Source of the DNA: Periconia sp. R9002
Taxonomy: Eukaryota; Ascomycota; Dothideomycetes; Pleosporales; Periconiaceae
Assembly: GCA_023627715.1 (NCBI GenBank)
Contig: JAMAHW010000105.1
Span: 1 to 64,000 of the forward strand
DNA length: 64,000 nt
Reading direction: 5' to 3'
Program-made: the position numbers and the translations under genes
The notes under the pieces: generated by a model
What the model saw: the letters and a program-made list of their open reading frames with translations, nothing else
The model's database searches: none
What the model was told of the DNA's origin: nothing
Shown here: positions 32,564 to 44,092 of the stretch, piece after piece
Position numbering within the stretch: the first letter of the stretch is position 1
How the letters are laid out: each line of letters starts with the position of its first letter

Positions 32564-35165
32564 ATGAGGGGTGCCTTTGCAGGTGCTCTTGTGCTATGCG
32601 CTGGCCTTGCCTCGTGTCAACGCTGGCCAATCGATCCTGTCTTTCCTGATCCTCAACAACATGGCGGTCCGCCAATCACGCCTGATGTTGTAACATGCTT
32701 TCAGAAACGGAACAGTCAAAATCCATCTCAAAAGGAACTCCAGGACTGGTTTACGACTAACACGATAAAAATTTGTCAAGGCTACCGAGATCCTTTGTTC
32801 CAAAGCAGAGAGTCTAGTCAACTCCATATTTTCAATACCTCCTACGTGTTTAATACGGCAAGCCTCGCGTGGCAGCACAACGTGGATAATTGTCTTGCTT
32901 CTTTCAACAAGATCGTTAAGTCGTGCATCATCGACGGAGGATCGTATGGCGGGCAGATATTTTCAAAGGGAGACCTTTTCAACCTCACGAATGCCAACTA
33001 CCCGAACAGTCCACTCGCATACAAAGATACGGATACATTTCCGAAAGGTCCTCTGCTTCCTGAAGCTGGTAAAGACTGTCCGAAGAGCTTCCAAAACAAA
33101 ACCGGTTTCGACCTAAGTATTGAGGGTAGCGATAAGATTTCTCAAGACTTCGACATCCAAAAATATCCCAAGATGTTCGAAGACAACACCCAGTGGCGTT
33201 TCTTTTCCACTGACCTGACCACCGTAAAGTCCTGGAGCATTGACTTCCATGGTGATATCAAGCCTGAGGTCACAATGTCTGAAGATGAGAAAATAGCGAG
33301 TTTTCAGATGCTAGACCCTCCTCCCAGTTAGTTGTGCTGTATCTCCACCTTAGCATTGGCTGATCCGATATACAGTGAAGATTACAGTGACTGGAAACCT
33401 TATAGAGGGATTGACGAATACCAACCCAGGCTATAAGGTGACTATGATGGTGGAGGGAACTGTAAGCCAATCTACCTATTCGGCGAAAAACCCCAGACAC
33501 TAAATTGGACCCGTAGGTTTCAACAAATTGCAGTGGTGACTGGGATCACATACCGTGGTCAACTGCCGATGATAGACGTCCAACACGCGATGAGATCCAG
33601 AGCCGGTGCGACAGTGCAAGGAGTCAGTGGAGTGTAGATGATGGAAGCTATTGGCAGAATTCTAACGCGAGTAACGGAATCTTCGGCCTAGTAGCAGCTT
33701 ACGCAGCGTTAGGAGAGACCGAGAAACGTTTCGACCAGTATGTGAGCGAGCATTATTTTGGCCCTCAGGGTTGGATTTGTGGGCTTTTCGAAAACCCATG
33801 CAAAGCCGGACTTGCATGCATGGACTGTGATAGCACTGCAGGGTTTGCTATTCTTCAGTCATTTGCTGGATTAACTATGGTAAGCACATGGAATCAGTGT
33901 CACTTATTGACACTTGCTGACAATGTTTGAAATTATGTAGTACTATAACACGCTTCTCAGAGCACTCGACGCTGCGACCGGTGACGTAGCATTAACCCAA
34001 TCATCCTTCACGCTGGCGTTTACTGACCCCGAGCACAAACCAGACGCTTTTCTTAAAAGCGCTTTGACTGTTTTCACCGCGATACTCAGCATGATGAACG
34101 CATACGTTGGATTCGCTGCAGGCGTCCAACAGGCTGGCCTGTTCGATGGCAAACTGCTCAGTGCTGGGTCTTCGGCATTAAATGCGGCTGCTGGCGGATT
34201 AATAGGAGTCGGAAAAGATACAATGCCCGTGTAAGCATATCTACCCCTGCCAACCGCATTATGACGCGTGCATCTTTATAAACACTTCACACTCTCCAGC
34301 TGTAACTCCCTCTAACATATGGGGCATAGGGCTGAGCAAGACATCATAAATCAGGCCCAGATCACCGACGGACTTTCAAAATTTATTAGAGCCACAAGGG
34401 ACGCCCTGTCCAATTACGTGAAAAGCCTCTTCAGCAAAGGTGCTTATATGTCCGCAGACGGCACGAGATACCCTATCAATACTGTAATCGACGGTGGATA
34501 TTGGCTTAGTTCTCCTTTCAAATCTTTCGACTCCGTGGATGTCACGACTGAATGGCGCAAAGTCTTCTACGGACAGATGATGCAGGTTGCTTGGCGTACG
34601 CATACTGGGAGACTGCCGGTGATCCTGGGGCCGTACGAAAACCTAGACAATGAGGAGATTTATATCGTAGGCTTGGACAATGACAAGATCAGCGATGTGA
34701 GTAAAATCCAAGGAGAGAAAGGAAACCAGAAGAATGACTGACTTTCCCGTAACATAGTTTTACAAAAACAAGAAAGTTCAGTATGAGAATGAATGGTACG
34801 TTCTTGCGGCATATGATAACGCCAAGGGATTTTGGTCCAACACAGGAGGGAATGTGCAAACCCTAGATGGCAACAAGGATAATTGGGGTGGTATCACAGT
34901 GGAGGACGTTATTGTTTCCAGTGTTTCAGGATGGAAGCGAAACGACCGAAAGAATGGCTACGGAATGTCTGATGCTTATGCCAGATCCAGCGGTGGTGAG
35001 CCAGCCAAGTTGCCGTATCAAGATGGCGTCAGAACTCCAGGTTTCTTCAACATTTCTGTATGCCGTCCACGAACTGATAACTGGGCTACTGATTTCTACG
35101 AATATGGCTTGCCAAAAGGAGATATTGACGAGAAGACATGGCCACACTTCCCTTGTAAGTACTAG
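32564..35165 (+). CDS. large secreted cysteine-rich protein, chitinase-C-terminus-like
   Basis: Six exons: 32564-33326, 33376-33461, 33517-33879, 33941-34230, 34330-34696 and 34758-35165. All five introns keep frame, giving 758 aa. A signal peptide (MRGAFAGALVLCAGLASC) is followed by CLASFNKIVKSCIIDGG...YPNSPLAY. A middle block has WICGLFENPCKAGLACMDC and AGFAILQSFAGLTMYYNTLL, then a glycine/alanine-rich hydrophobic stretch (VFTAILSMMNAYVGFAAGVQQ) and a C-terminus ending TWPHFPCKY. The blocks remind me of the region that follows the GH18 catalytic domain in killer-toxin-like LysM chitinases, but no GH18 or LysM module is present here. Likely secreted; function unknown. The intron at 34231-34329 was placed using the CTAAC branch site before CATAG. 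Confidence 0.65.
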
Positions 35166-35480
35166 TTTGTTTTTATAGAAGCAAGGACATGATCTATAGG
35201 ATCGTATTATTGAAACTAGAGAGATGGCTTTATAAAGCGAGATACAGATTCTGGACCTATATGTTCTAAAGAAATTGATATGGTTCGAGTTGATATCAAA
35301 TTTTTGCGGAGACAACAACACTTTCAGTATTCGACTTAGATCCTGAAAGCACCGAAGCTCTGCCCCAGTCTGGGTTTCATTGCAAGACTCGTGATATGTA
35401 GATACATGTGATCATTTCTCGAGACCTTAAATAGGTCTTTTCAACCCAGCGCACCCTTCTCGTTAACGTAGACCTGAGGC
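35166..35480. other. convergent spacer
   Basis: About 315 bases between two converging genes. Nothing recognised. Confidence 0.4.
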
Positions 35481-36215
35481 TCAGCTATCTACGTTGTCCT
35501 TCTCACGTATCGGACCCAGTGATCTTGGAATCAACCAGTGCGCAGGTCTTGGATTATGCAAGCTAAACCACTCAAATCTTTGCTTCATATCCTCATGAGT
35601 AGCTGTCTGTAGCCAGTCTTCGTTTGCTCTGAGAACGTTGTCGGACATTTCAACACCCAAGCAACCAACAGCAAACTGGGTAAGAGAATCACTTTTGATG
35701 CCTAGCCGATACATCATGGAATCTATGTCGCCAGCAGGGAGGACCTTATCCACAAACCAATACGGTGGCCCATCCGGGAATAGGACAAATCGTTTGATCC
35801 ACGAGAGATACATTGGAGAAGGTCCTGGAGGGAGATCGTATACAGAACGGTGACCTTGAGTGACTTCTCCCCACGGGCAGATTGTCAGCGGAGCGGCGCT
35901 GAACCACGTGTTTTCGCCATACAAGACGGCAGCGGCTTCGTCGTGAATTTTTCGATTTGTCTGCAAGATGGCCGTATGAGGCCGAGTACCATGCTCGAAC
36001 CAATACACGCGACGGAGGTGCATTATGAGGGGATAGCTGCTCAGAAGGAGTTCTCGGTAAATCAAGATGCGAATTTCACTTGGGAGGGATAAAAAGTGAA
36101 AGGGTCGAACAGGCGTGATGTCGCTCGTCCCGGTCGGCGTTTTGCTGGAATTACGCGACTTTGAGAGCCATCGCCGCATTTTGACGACAAAGTCGGACGC
36201 GTTTTTGGCCTCCAT
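35481..36215 (-). CDS. 2EXR/F-box-like domain protein
   Basis: Single exon, 244 aa from the ATG at 36215. The domain lies at about residues 35-110: FHFLSLPSEIRILIYRELLL, then HTAILQTNRKIHDEAAAVLYG, the pattern of the fungal 2EXR family, which is related to F-boxes. The rest has no recognised fold. Such genes are numerous in Pezizomycotina genomes and mostly uncharacterised; an adaptor role in ubiquitin ligases is only a guess. No signal peptide or membrane segment. Confidence 0.75.
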   Translation of the reverse strand: MEAKNASDFVVKMRRWLSKSRNSSKTPTGTSDITPVRPFHFLSLPSEIRILIYRELLLSSYPLIMHLRRVYWFEHGTRPHTAILQTNRKIHDEAAAVLYGENTWFSAAPLTICPWGEVTQGHRSVYDLPPGPSPMYLSWIKRFVLFPDGPPYWFVDKVLPAGDIDSMMYRLGIKSDSLTQFAVGCLGVEMSDNVLRANEDWLQTATHEDMKQRFEWFSLHNPRPAHWLIPRSLGPIREKDNVDS

Positions 36216-37364
36216 ATTGTTCAACTCAAGTTTGGGCAGAGAACCAAATCGTCACAAACAATTTCTTTTCCCGGATGGAATCTGTGTCACGCAAAGCAAT
36301 TGCGTTGATTATGGGCCTTGGAATAATTTGATGTTGAGAAACTCTCGCCCCGGTTGTTAAATTTTCCTATCATATTCATGGGGACTATGCCAGTTTTAAA
36401 GGCTCTCCTTTGATCTACCTAGTCGGTGGGGGAGGGCTCGCATTGGCGTGCTTGGGGCACTTTGCACCTGCCTCATTTGGTAAGTATGGGCAAAACTCCA
36501 TGTATGTCAGACGGGACCGGCGTCGGATCCATAAATAGGTATTCCACCAAAAAGATTGAGTGCTGAAAGTTGATAAAGCTGTCAATTGATGCCCGCACAC
36601 GATAGTCAGTACATACTGCATATGCGTACCTTCAATAGGACCTGATTCTGCAGTAATTTGAGACATCATGCCGACAACACTACAGAAGTAGAAATTCTAC
36701 AACTTGACGGGTGATAGTGAGGCATGAAAAATGGAAAACAACCATCGCAGAGTATTGTATTACTCGCGGTGTCGATACATAATAAAGCAAACACAAAGTA
36801 GGATGAATTATAGAAGCTAACACCAGGACGGTGGAGTGTCAAATCCGTTTAGATGTTGCAAGGTTTTGGATACGGGCGCTAATTCTCAGTCTTTTGAGTG
36901 CTGGTTCCCCTGCTTCGAGACAAATGATGGTAGATGATTTTTTCAATAAACGGGTTATATAGAAGGGTACATGTATTTTTCCCTAGGGACATTCATCTAT
37001 ATTCTGGTACTATTTCTAGGGAAATTTGAGTTGTACGTCTAGGGTCCACCACGTCCATTGGGAGTTGCAAACACATACCCGCTTGAATTTAGGTGCCTAC
37101 ACAGGTTTCAAATAACACTAGGCAGCCTAGGTAGTATTCGTGCTCTTAAATTGTCTACTACTCATAGTGTACACAAGCCAACTCGCCAAAGCTAAATGTC
37201 TCTCCTAGTCACTCAGAAGTTTATGGCAAACAGTGTAGGAAACGTATCAATGGGAGATAGCTGACTTCATTTGCTCGTAAAAATCGACTTTCTCTTCCAC
37301 TGTCATGAGTGTGTGTGTGTGTGAATGAGCATATTGCAAGACAGTGTTATTGCCCTCGCACCCC
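36216..37364. other. 1.1-kb spacer with repeat fragment and TG microsatellite
   Basis: No gene. A degenerate repeat fragment at 36746-36785 (AGTATTGTATTACTCG, then GTGTCGATAC) matches the left block of the dispersed repeat. A short TG run lies at 37310-37323. Confidence 0.5.
36746..36785 (+). repeat. degenerate fragment of the dispersed repeat
   Basis: CAGAGTATTGTATTACTCG followed by GGTGTCGATACA. It matches the left block of copies 1, 2 and 4 but lacks the GTCCTCGG core. Confidence 0.4.
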
Positions 37365-38408
37365 CTATATATAAACTCCTTCGCCTAGCCACTCAACTAA
37401 CGGATCGTTGAATTCTCGCAGCCCTCTGCTTCTAGATTTATCCCCTGCTACTACTGCTCTCATGACATCTTCAAGGCCACCTCTCCAAATGCTGATACAA
37501 TCTACCAATCCGTCATTTTCAACAGCAACGTTCATAGTATGTCCTTCGCTTTCTGTTTCCAGGGCTGAACCATCCTTCACTTGAGTCTCAAAATTCACGT
37601 CCCTCGTTAGCCCATTGCACGTACTATCCGAAATCTTTCGAAGCATCTCCTTGCCTAATGCTATCAGTAGGACGCCCTTGTCGTTCCACCCTTTTTCAAC
37701 ACATATGAAACACTCTGAAAAGGTGCGCCGTATTATTGGTGTATAATCATACCGTGCTTGAATGGTTTTGACACGAATATTTGGCATCATCTCTATCTGG
37801 GCCTGCGTCAGCTCAGGTCGGGCCAGCAGTCGTGTACTGCGTTGGTAGGCACTGAATTGAGGTAGCAGACTCCGAAGGTGATGCGACAACTTGAGGTGCC
37901 AATGAATGAGATCTCTGAGCAACTCTGGTGGTTGCGGGGTGGCCCCCTCGCAGTTGATTCGTACCGTAGAGCTAAAGAAGGGCCCACAATCGTCCAACAT
38001 CCCGTTATTGAACACCGTCCGATCGCGCGTAGGAAACCACTCGCGATATATGGCATCAAAGAGCATGTTTTGATCTGCATAGTTTTCCATTATATAGACG
38101 ACAGCGTCTCTGTATGCAAAGAAAGGAAGCAGGTGCGCTGGCAAATCTTCGACAAGGAAGGGTCGGCCGTCACCGTTGGGGAGAATTATGGCTTCGAGGG
38201 ATAACTGCCAATCATGGGCGGGCGATGAGGAAGGTGCACATCGGTCGTATCTGGCGCAAAGGCGATGCCCAAGCCGAGTCGCGTTGGAGTGGAAGCAGTA
38301 GTGCGCATCGGCTGCAGAGGCAAAGACCCCGTCAAAGGGCGGTGGAGAGGGATCTGGTGAATATTTCGACTGCGCAGGGGCAGACGCTGTTGATGCTGAA
38401 TTCTCCAT
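37365..38408 (-). CDS. hypothetical protein, 347 aa
   Basis: Single exon from the ATG at 38408 to a TAG-type end at 37365. Good codon use and length make it a real gene. No domain recognised. The N-terminal ~40 residues are Ser/Ala/Pro-rich, followed by a globular region (LGHRLCARYDRC; HLLPFFAYRDAVVYIMENYAD; LIHWHLKLSHHLRSLLPQF) and an acidic region near the C-terminus (SALETESEGH). No signal peptide, so intracellular. The frame extends a few codons upstream of 38408 but without another ATG. Confidence 0.65.
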   Translation of the reverse strand: MENSASTASAPAQSKYSPDPSPPPFDGVFASAADAHYCFHSNATRLGHRLCARYDRCAPSSSPAHDWQLSLEAIILPNGDGRPFLVEDLPAHLLPFFAYRDAVVYIMENYADQNMLFDAIYREWFPTRDRTVFNNGMLDDCGPFFSSTVRINCEGATPQPPELLRDLIHWHLKLSHHLRSLLPQFSAYQRSTRLLARPELTQAQIEMMPNIRVKTIQARYDYTPIIRRTFSECFICVEKGWNDKGVLLIALGKEMLRKISDSTCNGLTRDVNFETQVKDGSALETESEGHTMNVAVENDGLVDCISIWRGGLEDVMRAVVAGDKSRSRGLREFNDPLVEWLGEGVYI

Positions 38409-39873
38409 TACGCTGTGCTGCCGGGACACACAAGGAAAAGGTTTGGATAGACTAAAGGAAGAACGGCATTGTTATAACGGTTACTCCACTCTCCAGAAGG
38501 GGTACGTGTAACGTAACAGAATTCGCTTACCTGTCCACTCACGTGCTAAGACTGTGCCGCTTGGCTACCTCACTGATGTCAGCTATAATGATCTGGAAAC
38601 TGGTTTCTCCAGATATTCGCAAAAGTTTTATGGATTCAATTATCCTACTGAAAAGACTTGTTGATCGTCTACTGCAACTAGACGAGAATGATCTCTCTGA
38701 CACAAAGAATAATCGGAAAGGATCACGATTTAACCGGGCTTAGACACATGCAAGAGGCGGCGTAGTCGTAGGCGCAAAGATAGGGCGTAGAAGGTAGCAT
38801 GCACTAGTAAGCCCGGTTCTATATTGGAAGACGAAGAAGGAGTGGCAAGGGTGGCAGTGTTATGGCGTAGCAATGCTGCTGGTGATCACATCTCAGCCTA
38901 GCGCCTCAAGTTGCCTCTGGTTCTGATCGTAGATGCAGCCCATGTAGGATAACTAATGTGCAATGAAGTGTATTAAATGTCACGCATTCCTTGCAAGGTG
39001 CAGTTGTGACGAAACACAAAAATAAAATACAAATCGGGATAACTAAACTAATTCAAGCCCCTAGAAGATTCACAAGTGAGATCTCAGGGCTTAGCTACTC
39101 GTCGTAGCTTGAAATCCTTTCTTTATTCTTGCCATTGAGCTTGGCACAGGAAGACAGTCTTATGGCTATGTATCTTGCTAAGCCTGCTTAGAAAATATCG
39201 CAAATGAACCTAAGCTCCCATCCCCAAGGTTTTTAGTGGTAGCTTTGCAGCATCCTTTCTTATTTTTAGAATGCATTGAGACCATGCTTGTTTCAAACGC
39301 CGTACCCAGCTCATCGGCAGAAAATGGTTCTTCGTAGTGTTACTTAGGCCAGGACTGGTGGGAGACCTTTGTAGGAGGGACTTCTACCATTCGGCTAGAT
39401 GATGATTGAGCTCCTTAGATATCCAGAACTGAGAGTGTACGGACATTATGTATTATTCGTGGGAAATTCTAGAGCGAGGCACAAGGCCATAGAAAAGAAG
39501 CCATGGGATTGGAAGAAGGTCAAGGGGGCTTAATCAAACAGGTACGCCGCAGAAATTGAGGTTATCGGCAGTGATTAAAGTACTCTCTGCACTCACTACA
39601 TCTAAGATCTTGTACCAAACAGGTACGTCTGAGTGATCCGAAGTTAGCAACAGTTTTAGTAAGCCTTAAACCTGCCAAGAGGCGAAACACTTGTGCCGCA
39701 ATAGCTGCGACGGACTAAGTGTAAGATGGTCTAGTTGAAGTTCTTTGGTGATGTGTAAATATATAATCCGTGGAACAAACATTTTCATTCGTTTTTTTTG
39801 TGTATCATTCACTCAATTCGTCATATACTTCTATAAACATCTTTCTCTATCTCAGCGTCATATTCAGTCGATC
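38409..39873. other. 1.5-kb spacer, nothing recognised
   Basis: Divergent interval. Frames are short and without domain content. No TATA or repeat stood out strongly; AT-rich sequence near 39760-39860 is probably the leader of the next gene. Confidence 0.5.
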
Positions 39874-41637
39874 ATGAATTTAAAACTGTCATCATTTCTG
39901 ATATCATTTTTATTTGCCCTTTCATTGCAGGGGGAAGTTATATCATCGTCAACATCGACTGATAATACACCACAAAACTTAGCTAGTCCAGGTGAGTATC
40001 TGCTCTCCTAAAACTTCGTACCGGATTTAACAGTCCACAGAATGCACTTCCACCCATTCCAAGACCCTTGGAGAAGCCTCTATATGCGCATCTGGTTACT
40101 GCGGTTAGTGCTACATTGAAAGATAAGGGCGATACATTAGTTTAACATACGGTAGAATCAGAGACTCCTAGAGCTAGCCCAGTGATTGGCCATGAGTCAC
40201 CTACGATAGTAGTCTCGCAGACATCTGTTACCCCAGTCGTAATAGATTCGAAAGCGTCATCTCATGATCCATCTGCTACCACACCTCCAAATTCGAGCGA
40301 AATCATACCTTCAGAAGTGCCACCTAGCGATGCATCAGAATCTATACAATCAAGTCTAGGCGAGCCTTGGCCTTCAGCAGTACCACCCAGCAGTTTACCA
40401 AGTCCTACGCAGTCAATTCAAGATCAAGGCGAAGCTTCACCTTCGGCACTACCACCTAACGATTCGCCAACACCTACGCGGTCAAGTCAAGATCAAGGTG
40501 AACCTTCACCTTCAGCGTTGCAACCTAGTGATCCATCGACTCTTACGCAGTCGAAAGAAGATCAAGGTGAAGCTTCACCTACGGCAGCACCACCTAACGA
40601 TTTACCCACTCCAACTCAATCAAGTCAAGACCAAGGTGAAGTTTCGCCTTCGGCAGCACTACCTAGCGATGCAACAGGATCCACACAATCCGGTGGAGGT
40701 GAAGCTTCACCTTCAGCAGTATCACCTAGCAATGTGCCAAAGTCCACACAATCAGCTCTAGATGGAACTTCGTCGTCTGTAGCACCTAGCGATACACCAG
40801 TCCCTACGCAGTCAAATTTGGATGGGATTTCTTCTTCAATAAGCTCTGGCGAACACATTTCAGACACTAGCCGCATTTCAACAGCAAATGAAAGTCCGCC
40901 CTCACCATCCTCTGATATTCAATCTCCAGAAGAAACTAAAACCCAAAGTCCGACTGAAGGCACTTCTTTGCCACCTCCTATCCCGCAAATTTCAGGGTCG
41001 TCAGCCACTGATAACTTTGGAGCCCATACACCGCTACCTACGCCCACTAAGAATCTAGAGTCAACGTCCTCTGACAATTTTATTGTTCCAATACTGCCTC
41101 CACTGCCCACTATTGGCCCGAACCCACCTGATAAAAGTCCTGGTGGAGACAAGGGAGACAAGACGAATGTAAGGGATGTGGAAGCACGCTGTTATGAAAG
41201 AAGCCCAATCAAAAAATGGCGGGGAGGTGAAAGAGGAGGACCTTGATTATTCCAACTTCAAGTATTTCTTCCAAGTTAACATAGACAATGAGGATACAAC
41301 TGCTCTCTTGATAGAGGCCCTAGGGAATGATACGGGCCCAAAAGATTTTGGACCCGAGGATACGGGTCCGGACAATGCATTCTGGCCCTTGGTTGGAAGC
41401 CCTAATGGAAACGGCATCGCGTGGTTTTTGATTGATCATTCGAAATCACTGAAACGTAAGAACATCTTGAAATTGACCGCCTGGCGAGATGGATCAAGCT
41501 ATCATATGTGGGGTACAGTTGATTAAGTTATCATGTCTAATAATAGAAGCAACCCGGCTTTTGCAGACCTTTGGTATGATAAGGGAAAGGACTCTTGGAA
41601 GAAATTTGGTGAAATAAAGTTGGTTTCGGAGATTTAG
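39874..41637 (+). CDS. secreted Ser/Pro/Gln-rich repeat protein
   Basis: Five exons: 39874-39991, 40041-40103, 40156-41168, 41263-41512 and 41567-41637, giving 504 aa. A signal peptide (MNLKLSSFLISFLFALSLQG) is followed by a tiny Cys-bearing exon (CTSTHS...ICASGYC) and then about 330 Ser/Pro/Thr/Gln-rich residues with seven tandem units of 20-23 aa, consensus GEASPSAxPPxDxPTPTQSSQDQ. The C-terminal ~100 residues are folded-looking (YFFQVNIDNEDTTALLIEAL; LVGSPNGNGIAWFLIDH; KKFGEIKLVSEI), like a globular end domain found on other fungal wall proteins. Likely heavily O-glycosylated and wall-associated or extracellular. No GPI signal is evident. The 3' splice site of intron 3 (41169-41262) has an alternative at 41235. 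Confidence 0.7.
40359..40823 (+). repeat. coding minisatellite, seven units of 60-69 bases
   Basis: Units start at 40359, 40428, 40497, 40566, 40635, 40698 and 40764. The first four are exactly 69 bases (23 codons); the last three have lost 1-3 codons each. All changes keep the frame, which suggests selection on the protein. Confidence 0.8.
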
Positions 41638-41930
41638 TTGTGATACAAGTTATCGTAAGGAAAAAATCGCTAGACCTGTAAAAGTCCCCAAAACTTTTAC
41701 TGTGGAGGCCCTAAACATGAATTGGTCTTTTTCGTGACAATCACATTCCCAATCAACATTAATCAACATAATGTTAGCGCATGGAGCTCATTTACGATGC
41801 GATGACAACACTTTTTTGGATTTGAACAGAAAACATATGTACTCCAAAATCACCTTCCTAGCATGTCAATCATGGCTCTGCCAATCAAAGCTTCTGAACA
41901 TAGAATTATGAAATGAAAGAAATGAATTTT

Positions 41931-42021
41931 CGCAAAGTATTGCCACCCTGGGTATCGACGCAGGCAAAACAAAAAAGAACACTAGGTAACGTCCTCGGCC
42001 AGGACGGACACACAGACAAAT
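41931..42021 (+). repeat. dispersed repeat, copy 2
   Basis: AGTATTGCCACCCTGGG, then TATCGACGCAGG, then CTAGGTAACGTCCTCGGCC and AGGACGGACACACAG. Same block order as copy 1, with several substitutions. Confidence 0.75.
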
Positions 42022-42044
42022 AGGATTATGAATGAAGTTGATTT

Positions 42045-42101
42045 ACTAAGTGCTCCCCTCCCCTACCTGCGTCGATACCCAGGGTAGCAATACTCTGAGC
42101 A
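42045..42101 (-). repeat. dispersed repeat, inverted partial copy 3
   Basis: CCTACCTGCGTCGATACCC followed by AGGGTAGCAATACTCTGAG is the reverse complement of the left block of copy 2, so 41931-42101 forms a fold-back of about 30-base arms around the core. Confidence 0.7.
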
Positions 42102-42640
42102 TCAATTTCAAATTTCACGAGTGAAGTGGATGGAAGTGCCGATACACTAACCCCCAAGCCTCAATCACGTGACCAAGAGTTATGTGTGCACGTCCCACAG
42201 CGAAGGACGTTACCTAAGATTTGCACCTAGTGTTTGTACCGGGACTAATTACATCAATCGATTATAAAGTGAAAACACTTTTGATGAATGAATTTGCGGA
42301 AGAAGTCCAAGCTGCTGCGTTCCCGTCCTAGCCGAGGACATGTTGTGAGATGTCACTGTGCTGATACTGGAAGTGATCCAGTACTCTGCTAAGATCAACT
42401 TATTTTTCGATAACTACAACGTATTTCTCCAACGATAAGTGTCCAAAAATGGAGTCTATTCTTTTTGATATGGTTCTAGAATCCGAGGAAAAATAAGGAC
42501 CAGGACACTGGGAAACTCTGGTGCTTGAAAGAAAGAGTACAAAAACTTTGGCATTCTGTATACTGCATTTGTGATCACCAATATGCATACTGATTCCTGC
42601 AGAAGTCTTCATTTCACGTTATACTCAGGGATTCAAGTAT

Positions 42641-43431
42641 TTATGTGCTGATTGCACCCATCGTTGCCTTAGCTTCCTGTAACTTGGACTTGATGTCACC
42701 GTTCAAATCGTCTCGCTCTAATATCCAGACCAGGTTTTCGTAGAGCGTTGTGAACTCCGTCCGAACAACATTTGAGGTATCATATAGCTGCCTTCCACTG
42801 ACAATGATCCAATCCGCGGCAGCTAAAGCATGGCCCTCGAGTGCAACTATGCTGTCCGAGGTATCTTGAGTCACATTTGTCAGTCTATTCCCATCGAAAA
42901 TAGTAGTAGACGACACTCACTCTCTGCGCCTGGCCAGTTGACCCTCCATGATCCTCTCTTCAGGGTCATTTGGAGAGTTTTCTCTCCAAAAGTTGACAAT
43001 GTACTGACACCGGATGAGAAAAGCAGCGCAGCGAAATGATTCAGATTTTCCCATTCCGCCCGGGCTTGCTCCTTCCATGCATCCTGTGGATTTGGGTCGC
43101 CGTAGCGTGCCCACCTTTCTCCAAAGGACATGATCAAAGAATGATCAAATTTAGTGATCTCTTCGTTCATATGTCGCTGCTGAGACCTCAACTGAATGAC
43201 CAGCCCGGTCAAGACATCATGGGATTCCGGCAGCTGCTCAGCCGCACGAATGATACATTCATCCAATACCTCGGGAAGGGTGACTGCGCTGACGGTATCC
43301 AATATGATTCGCGCGGTTTCTTGTGTCGTCGCCTTACTTTCGAGGCATTTACGAATGCACACTGCGCTATCGCGCAAATTTGAGTCGGCGAGTCTGTCAT
43401 CTGAGAAAAATTCCTCAATAGATTCGGCCAT
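42641..43431 (-). CDS. hypothetical protein, 244 aa
   Basis: Two exons on the minus strand, 43431-42921 and 42864-42641, with a 56-base intron (GTGAGT...CTCAAG) that keeps frame. Clear coding character, no recognised domain. Acidic, mostly helical (MAESIEEFFSDDRLADSNLR; ITKFDHSLIMSFGERWARYG; AAADWIIVSGRQLYDTS). No signal peptide. It converges with the repeat-protein gene. Confidence 0.7.
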
Positions 43432-44092
43432 TTTGGTCTGGAAGGTGGAACTGGTCGAAATTCGAGGAAGATGGATTGAAGAATAATTTGTCTGATGCGA
43501 TTGACGGACTGTTTTGTGAGATAGGGTGCTGCCCGGTGGAGACTGTCAGCATAGCCACGTAAGTCCGGTATTGGTTAAATTGCAGGGTGGCTGTGTTGTG
43601 AGGTTCGCTTAGTATAAGGTTATTGGTTTAGGTTTGGAAAACGCCTTGTACCACGAAGCTTAATGCGTTACCTATTTGTCGGTGCATTTTCTTAAATAAG
43701 CTTTTCTACGATCCTCCACTCCTTCGTTTACATACCACTAATACCCTATTCGCCCTTGTTGCGCACAAGCTTGGCGGCCTTAGATCCCGATGAAACAGCG
43801 CTTACATACGAATATTCAGCGCCCTCCGCATTTGATGGGTTATACGAACAATGTCTCATGCCGTGTACGGAGATCAAATCCTATGTTTGGAAATAGAATC
43901 CGGCCCCTTTGGGTTGTAGGCAGTTGAGATTGAAGTTATAAAAGCCAGCCGGCATGTCGTGTTTCATAGTTTTACGACCATCAATCACATTCGTTTCAGC
44001 ACACTTCTGTTCTGGGTCGCGAGACACTTACATTCTGTTTACTTCATTTTCTTCGTTATTATTCTTCGATACCAACGTTCAAAATCATCAAG
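43432..44092. other. divergent promoter spacer
   Basis: No gene. TATAAAA at 43937-43943 and a long CT-rich leader precede the RNase-like gene. Confidence 0.5.

Larger units (their letters stand above)
41638..42640. other. 1-kb convergent spacer with an inverted repeat pair
   Basis: No gene. It holds repeat copy 2 (41931-42021), an inverted partial copy (42045-42101) and a further partial core (GTCCTAGCCGAGGAC, near 42324-42338). CAATCACGTGACCA at 42162-42175 repeats a 14-mer found upstream of the P450 gene. Confidence 0.55.
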
